Below the pieces are notes generated by a model. It was not told the DNA's origin, made no database searches, and saw nothing but the letters and a program-made list of their open reading frames with translations. From Chloroflexota bacterium (GTDB lineage Bacteria > Chloroflexota > Anaerolineae > B4-G1 > SLSP01): a stretch of 7,667 nucleotides of DNA. Below, one piece after another: positions 4,951 to 7,667 of this stretch; position 1 is the first letter of the stretch, and every line of letters starts with the position of its first letter. A program made the translations under genes and the position numbers. The stretch spans positions 1 to 7,667 of the forward strand of contig JAAAOZ010000252.1 of the NCBI GenBank assembly GCA_009908585.1. Direction: 5' to 3'.

Positions 4951-5931
4951 TTACTTTCCTCCTTCATCCCTTGTCTGCTTCACCTGTTTCAAAACCCAAG
5001 GATACGTCCGCTCGATGCCCTCACGCAGGCTTACCTCGGCTTCCCAGCCCAGAGAGTGAATGCGCGCCTTGCTAAAATTACGCGCTTGGCCCCCCACCGG
5101 CCCTTCAACGTGCTGGATGCGCAGATCCTTGCCCGCGACCTCCATCACTATCCGCACCAACTCATTCACCGGGACGTACTCTTCGGAGCCGATGTTGACC
5201 GCGCCCTCCAAATCGGATTGCATCAACGCATAGATGCCGTCGACCAGGTCATCCACATACGTGAAAGCGCGGATCGCAGTCCCATCGCCCCACACCTCCA
5301 CCGCGCCGCCCTCGTCGGCCATCGCTACCTTGCGACAGATAGCAGCCGGCGCCTTCTCCCGTCCCCCGCGCCACGCGCCCTCCGGCCCATAGCAATTCTG
5401 GAAGCGCGCGATGCGCACATTGATGGGATAATGACGGGCATAAGCCTGCGCCATCCGTTCAGCATAAAGCTTCTCCCAACCATATTCGTTATCGGGATGC
5501 GCGGGGATAGCGTCCGCCTCGGTCAACTCCGGTTCGCCGGGTTCCATATCGCGGTACACGCACACCGATGAGGAGAAGAAGTAGCGCTCCACGCCGCGCA
5601 TACTGGCGCGTTCGCAATAGGCGTCTATCGCTGGTTCCCGTTGCTCTTCAGCAGCGGCCCGTTTTGTATGGATAAAGCCCATCCCGCCCATATCAGCCGC
5701 GAGTTGGTACACTTCATCGAACGTCCCATCCTTGACAGAGAGCGCTTGCCAGCAATTATGAGCTTCGCGCAGGTCGAGGAGCAAGAACTCGTCCGCCTGA
5801 GTGGGGACAAACTCGTGTTCTTTAATATCCACGCCCCGCACCCAGTAACCTTCTCGTTTCAGCTTCTTGACCAGATGTCCGCCGATGAACCCACCGGCGC
5901 CACAGACCAATGCCTTCCTTTGATTCGCCAC
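4951..5931 (-). CDS. GDP-mannose 3,5-epimerase
   Basis: This extended SDR enzyme of 326 residues is predicted to epimerise GDP-D-mannose to GDP-L-galactose or GDP-L-gulose for surface polysaccharide. The Rossmann motif CGAGGFIG is at 10-17. ADMGGMGFIH (79-88) is a hallmark of the family. SSSVCVY holds catalytic Cys124, and Tyr150 and Lys154 form the YxxxK pair. GGREKAPAA (Lys193) and ARNFS (Arg284) match the substrate residues of plant GME. The GTG start (5929-5931) is chosen because GGGGAGG lies 6 nt upstream and the Rossmann fold begins at once; an upstream frame extends to 6000 without a good site. Residues 90-100 look unlike the family and may be out of frame. The C-terminal KQVKQTRDEGGK differs from both displaced 3' ends. 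Two coupled TA genes follow 2 nt after the stop. Confidence 0.88.
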   Translation of the reverse strand: MANQRKALVCGAGGFIGGHLVKKLKREGYWVRGVDIKEHEFVPTQADEFLLLDLREAHNCWQALSVKDGTFDEVYQLAADMGGMGFIHTKRAAAEEQREPAIDAYCERASMRGVERYFFSSSVCVYRDMEPGEPELTEADAIPAHPDNEYGWEKLYAERMAQAYARHYPINVRIARFQNCYGPEGAWRGGREKAPAAICRKVAMADEGGAVEVWGDGTAIRAFTYVDDLVDGIYALMQSDLEGAVNIGSEEYVPVNELVRIVMEVAGKDLRIQHVEGPVGGQARNFSKARIHSLGWEAEVSLREGIERTYPWVLKQVKQTRDEGGK

Positions 5932-6020
5932 CCTATACCTCCCCAACCTAATCTGTTTCCTACACATCCCTCGCACACGCCATGCTATCACATCCCCCAA
6001 AAACGTCTACAACAAAAACA
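5932..6020 (-). promoter_or_regulatory. Probable promoter and leader region of the epimerase
   Basis: About 90 bp lie between the upstream terminator hairpin and the epimerase start. On the minus strand a weak TTGTAG...GATAGC pair with about 17-bp spacing is the best promoter-like match, and GGGGAGG at 5938-5944 is the ribosome site. The promoter is inferred mainly from position after a terminator. Confidence 0.3.
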
Positions 6021-6058
6021 GGGCGTGGACATCCCCGCCAAGGGGGATACCCACGCCC
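6010..6058 (-). terminator. Rho-independent terminator, minus strand
   Basis: GGGCGTGG-AC-ATCCCC (6021-6036) pairs with GGGGAT-AC-CCACGCCC (6043-6058), a stem of 14 pairs with one small internal loop. On the minus strand it is followed by TGTTTTTGTTG. It would end transcripts arriving from the TumA-TumE side and insulate the epimerase gene. Confidence 0.75.
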
Positions 6059-6070
6059 GTGATCCAAAAC

Positions 6071-6218
6071 CTAGAGTGTCACATCCGTCTCTTCCGCACC
6101 GACGCCGCCGGGACGATCCGACGCCGTCACCGCGATGCGCACCATATCCCCTACCTTATCATAAATCCCTTCCAAGATCAGATGTAACTTCACCTTCGCC
6201 CTTATGCTCTCCGTAGAC
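6071..6218 (-). pseudogene. Orphan C-terminal coding remnant of an unrecognised protein
   Basis: On the minus strand an open frame runs from the edge of MITE copy 2 to a TAG at 6071-6073. It encodes STESIRAKVKLHLILEGIY, then DKVGDMVRIAVTASDRPG and GVGAEETDVTL. The composition (alternating hydrophobic strands, protein-like codon use) looks coding and would be the last 48 or so residues of a longer protein, but no start or ribosome site is present. Beyond the MITE the same frame meets a stop 12 codons upstream, while another frame there reads GDVDVSDGRL. The upstream part is therefore also broken or unrelated. I do not recognise the family. The terminator hairpin follows 13-50 bp downstream. 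Confidence 0.45.
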
Positions 6219-6221
6219 TTA

Positions 6222-6311
6222 GGTAGTTCCACAAATTAAAACCTCCCAAACTTGATGCTTTTTCCCCAGAAAACTCCCCGCTTTTGGAAGGTTTATTTTC
6301 TTGGAACGGCC
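6222..6311. mobile_element. 90-bp imperfect-palindrome MITE, copy 2
   Basis: It has the same length as copy 1, in the opposite orientation, starting GGTAGTTCC and ending GGAACGGCC. It is flanked by TTA at 6219-6221 and 6312-6314, a perfect 3-bp target duplication. The internal hairpin arms are CCTCCCAAA and TTTGGAAGG. It lies at the upstream edge of an orphan coding remnant. Confidence 0.85.
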
Positions 6312-6359
6312 TTAACCGACCGTCAGAAACATCCACGTCACCTACTTAACCTAGCGCAT

Positions 6360-6403
6360 ACTAAGTACCTACTAAGTATAACCTAAGTACATCCCAAGTA
6401 AAG
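6360..6403. repeat. Four tandem 11-bp repeats
   Basis: The units are ACTAAGTACCT, ACTAAGTATAA, CCTAAGTACAT and CCCAAGTAAAG, with consensus (A/C)CTAAGTAnnn and exactly 11-bp period. A fainter preceding unit (CCTACTTAACC, 6341-6351) may belong. The spacing is about one helical turn, which would place protein-binding sites on one DNA face. It lies in a gene-free stretch between the DUF3782 remnant and MITE copy 2. Confidence 0.6.
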
Positions 6404-6450
6404 TGCAAGGTGGCAAAAAGCAAACGCGAATGACATATACCCTCACTCGC

Positions 6451-6809
6451 TCAGGAAAACAACACCGGGTCAACATCTTCGGCGTAGCTGTAGACCTCGA
6501 GGCCCAACTTCCGCGCCACCTCTCGCGCCCGCCGCCCCACCATCGGCGAGATCACCAACGCCCGGTGCGCCTTGCGGCTGTGGCGCTTTTCAGAGTCTTG
6601 TTGCAAAATCGCCGGCAGCTCCTGCCGGATCAACTGCCTCACCTAGGTAGTTGCAGAAATTAAAACCTCCCAAACCTGATGCTGTTCCCTCCCATGGCCA
6701 TGGAGCCTTCTCTCGGCCATTGGGCCTTAGGGCCAAGGAGGGCCACAGGCGGAAAACTCCCCATTTTTGGGAGACTTATTTTCTTGGAACGGCCCTGATG
6801 ATTTTCCAT
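6451..6809 (-). pseudogene. DUF3782-type (PD-(D/E)XK-like) gene, core deleted and split by a MITE
   Basis: The native start is ATG 6807-6809, one base after the tumE stop (TGAGATG), so it was the third gene of that operon. It reads MENHQ, then enters MITE copy 3. Removing the element and one 3-bp repeat continues in frame as VRQLIRQELPAILQQDSE, the usual N-terminus of DUF3782-type proteins. The frame then goes straight to KRHSRKAHRALVISPMVGRR and AREVARKLGLEVYSYAEDVD, the usual C-terminus. The coiled-coil and nuclease-like core, normally well over 100 residues, is missing. It is thus doubly broken, by internal deletion and by insertion. The C-terminal 40 codons are duplicated at the right end of the window. 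Family assignment is from recalled motifs. Confidence 0.7.
6646..6794. mobile_element. 149-bp long-form MITE, copy 3, inserted after codon 5 of the DUF3782-type gene
   Basis: It has the same ends as copies 1 and 2 (GGTAGTTGC... and ...GGAACGGCC), with a 59-bp extra centre at about 6692-6750. The centre is GC-rich and contains the perfect palindrome CCATGGCCATGG (6692-6703) and further GGCC repeats. Flanking triplets are CTA (6643-6645) and CTG (6795-6797), a target duplication with one mismatch. Its removal restores the reading frame MENHQ-VRQLIRQ. Confidence 0.8.
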
Positions 6810-6810
6810 C

Positions 6811-7200
6811 TCAGGATTCCCCCACCGCATCACTCACAATCACCAGTATAGTTTCAGCGTCAACGGGCTGATGCGCTAACACATTGGACTCAGTACCGTC
6901 GTGAACGTGATGAGGATGAGTAGCTACTTCTGAATGATGAGCCGCATTATCCCAGCGCTTCAGTAAATTCCCGGCGCCGTCCTGCCAATGAAAGCTATAC
7001 TTCCTCACCTCAACCTGCTCCCGCAGGATGTAAAACAACTCAAACATCTCCAGCAAACTACCATCACACAAATTAAGCCGGTAGCGGAATAAACCAGCAT
7101 CTCCTTGTGCTTCCTCGCGAACAACTTCCCACCCCACGACCTGGGGCATGAATAAAATCAACGCCTTAATATGGCGTAGATACTCAGCTACATCTTTCAC
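6811..7200 (-). CDS. tumE: TumE-type toxin (DUF6516)
   Basis: This protein of 129 residues has the DUF6516/TumE signature. The basic, aromatic segment VRKYSFHWQD (residues 65-74) is followed by GNLLKRWDNAAHH (77-89), then the His-rich HPHHVHDG (95-102) and a hydrophobic end. TumE is the toxin of the TumE-TumA toxin-antitoxin system; its conserved His and Asp residues suggest a nuclease-like role, acting in the cytoplasm. The GTG start at 7198-7200 overlaps the antitoxin stop as GTGA, indicating coupled translation. Length and motifs are normal, so it should be functional. Its stop is followed after one base by the start of the DUF3782-type gene. Confidence 0.85.
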   Translation of the reverse strand: MKDVAEYLRHIKALILFMPQVVGWEVVREEAQGDAGLFRYRLNLCDGSLLEMFELFYILREQVEVRKYSFHWQDGAGNLLKRWDNAAHHSEVATHPHHVHDGTESNVLAHQPVDAETILVIVSDAVGES

Positions 7201-7496
7201 GCCACGGATTCCAATCGTGCTATTTTCTTAACGAGATCTTGTCGTAGCTCATACAACCCACGCCACTCAAAAAAGTCCATCGCGTCACCTAACTTCCCCG
7301 ACTCAAATTCTTGGGAGAATGTCTTAGAATCTAGATCATAGCGTACTTCAAAATTGTGCAAGTCCCGGTCGTAGCGTTCTAACCGCGCGCGATATTGATG
7401 CAAGGTCACATCCAACAACTTTCCCAAGATCAAGTCTAGCTCATCCGTATCATACGTATCTTTGAGCACCTCGAACTTATGTAATACGCCTACCAT
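7197..7496 (-). CDS. tumA: TumA-type antitoxin
   Basis: This 99-residue, strongly charged, mostly helical protein precedes TumE. The segment QYRARLERYDRDLHNFEVRY (residues 34-53), then EFESGKLGDAMDFFEWRGLY (63-82) and ELRQDLVKKI, matches the pattern of TumE-partner antitoxins ('FE.rY...S..F...F..G.LGD..D.FEW..Ly'). The ATG at 7494-7496 has AAGGAGGG upstream with a 5-nt spacing. It overlaps tumE by 4 nt. It should bind and neutralise TumE and probably control the operon. A 55-bp gap separates it from the 3' end of a DUF3782-type copy upstream. Confidence 0.85.
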   Translation of the reverse strand: MVGVLHKFEVLKDTYDTDELDLILGKLLDVTLHQYRARLERYDRDLHNFEVRYDLDSKTFSQEFESGKLGDAMDFFEWRGLYELRQDLVKKIARLESVA

Positions 7497-7551
7497 CTCA
7501 ACCCTCCTTCAACCCACCCACTCAAATCACGCTCGCCGCGTTTCCTTTCAC

Positions 7552-7667
7552 TCATGAAAACAACGCCGGGTCAACATCTTCGGCGTAGCTGTAGACCTCG
7601 AGGCCCAACTTCCGCGCCACTCTCGCGCCCGCCGTTCCACCATCGGGGAGAGCACCCACGCCCGCAT
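7552..7667 (-). pseudogene. Second DUF3782-type 3'-end copy, frameshifted, running off the right edge
   Basis: On the minus strand this repeats the last 38 or so codons of the gene at 6451 with a handful of substitutions. The encoded end is LGLEVYSYAEDVDPALFS with stop at 7552-7554. One base is missing near 7620 relative to the other copy (CACTCTCGC against CACCTCTCGC). The upstream LSPMVERRARE is therefore in a different frame from the downstream VARKLGLEVY. The remainder lies outside the window, so a full-length but frameshifted gene is possible. It places the TumA-TumE pair between two copies of the same 3' end. Confidence 0.75.

Noticed and set aside
4939..5571. Plus-strand open frame of 210 codons opposite the epimerase
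   Set aside because: It mirrors the codon structure of the epimerase on the other strand and encodes nothing recognisable.
5932..6000. Upstream extension of the epimerase to position 6000
   Set aside because: The extra 23 residues are basic and unlike the family, have no good ribosome site, and overlap the likely promoter. The GTG at 5931 has GGGGAGG at good spacing.
6360..6403. Tandem repeat as a CRISPR array
   Set aside because: The units are 11 bp with no spacers, far too short, and there are no cas genes.
2323..6794. Hairpin repeats as integron attC sites with TA cassettes
   Set aside because: TA cassettes between imperfect palindromes recall integrons, but the ends lack the attC core pattern, the elements show 3-bp target duplications, and two lie inside genes rather than between them.

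Overview
ORGANISM AND CHARACTER: The window is bacterial, of moderate GC, and every gene I can support lies on the minus strand. The mix is nucleotide-sugar enzymes (GDP-L-fucose synthase, GDP-mannose 3,5-epimerase), PIN-type toxins, a DUF433/DUF5615 pair, a TumE/TumA pair and a DUF3782-type protein, with small inverted-repeat elements. This suggests an accessory region of a Chloroflexota-like or cyanobacteria-like genome. The phylum is an inference from gene families, not shown by the sequence. No rRNA, tRNA, CRISPR array or complete transposase gene is visible. LAYOUT in transcription order (right to left): (1) 7552-7667, the frameshifted 3' end of a DUF3782-type gene. (2) TumA-TumE toxin-antitoxin operon (7496-6811). 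(3) A second DUF3782-type copy starting 1 nt after tumE, lacking its core and split by an inverted-repeat element (6809-6451). (4) About 450 bp without an intact gene: an 11-bp tandem repeat, a 90-bp element, an orphan C-terminal coding remnant and a strong hairpin that looks like a terminator. (5) GDP-mannose 3,5-epimerase (5931-4951). (6) Antitoxin plus PIN toxin (4948-4231). (7) A 219-bp fragment of the epimerase 3' end. (8) DUF433 plus DUF5615 module (3983-3322). (9) A 77-bp fragment of the epimerase 3' end. (10) DUF104-type antitoxin plus frameshifted PIN toxin (3194-2521). (11) fcl (GDP-L-fucose synthase), split near its N-terminus by a 90-bp element (2462-1401). (12) A 288-bp inverted-repeat element whose end supplies the fcl stop codon. 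(13) Antitoxin plus PIN toxin interrupted by an insertion (1047-197). (14) Fragments of a UDP-glucose dehydrogenase-like gene and of fcl. HOW IT WORKS TOGETHER: fcl makes GDP-L-fucose. The epimerase makes GDP-L-galactose or GDP-L-gulose. The dehydrogenase remnant points to UDP-glucuronate, so the backbone is a surface-polysaccharide locus. Five different toxin-antitoxin (TA) modules are wedged into it. Four sit directly behind the 3' end of a gene whose 3' end, or a second copy of it, reappears on the far side of the module. The fifth lies behind fcl with an fcl fragment beyond. The recurring unit 'host gene 3' end - antitoxin - toxin - displaced 3' end of the same gene' is the most interesting feature here. 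It resembles integration at gene 3' ends, or serial duplication, with TA modules as cargo. Two toxins are broken while their antitoxins are intact. A small mobile repeat (two 90-bp copies and one of 149 bp) has split two genes just after their start codons. At fcl it appears to have supplied a replacement ribosome binding site and a TTG start.
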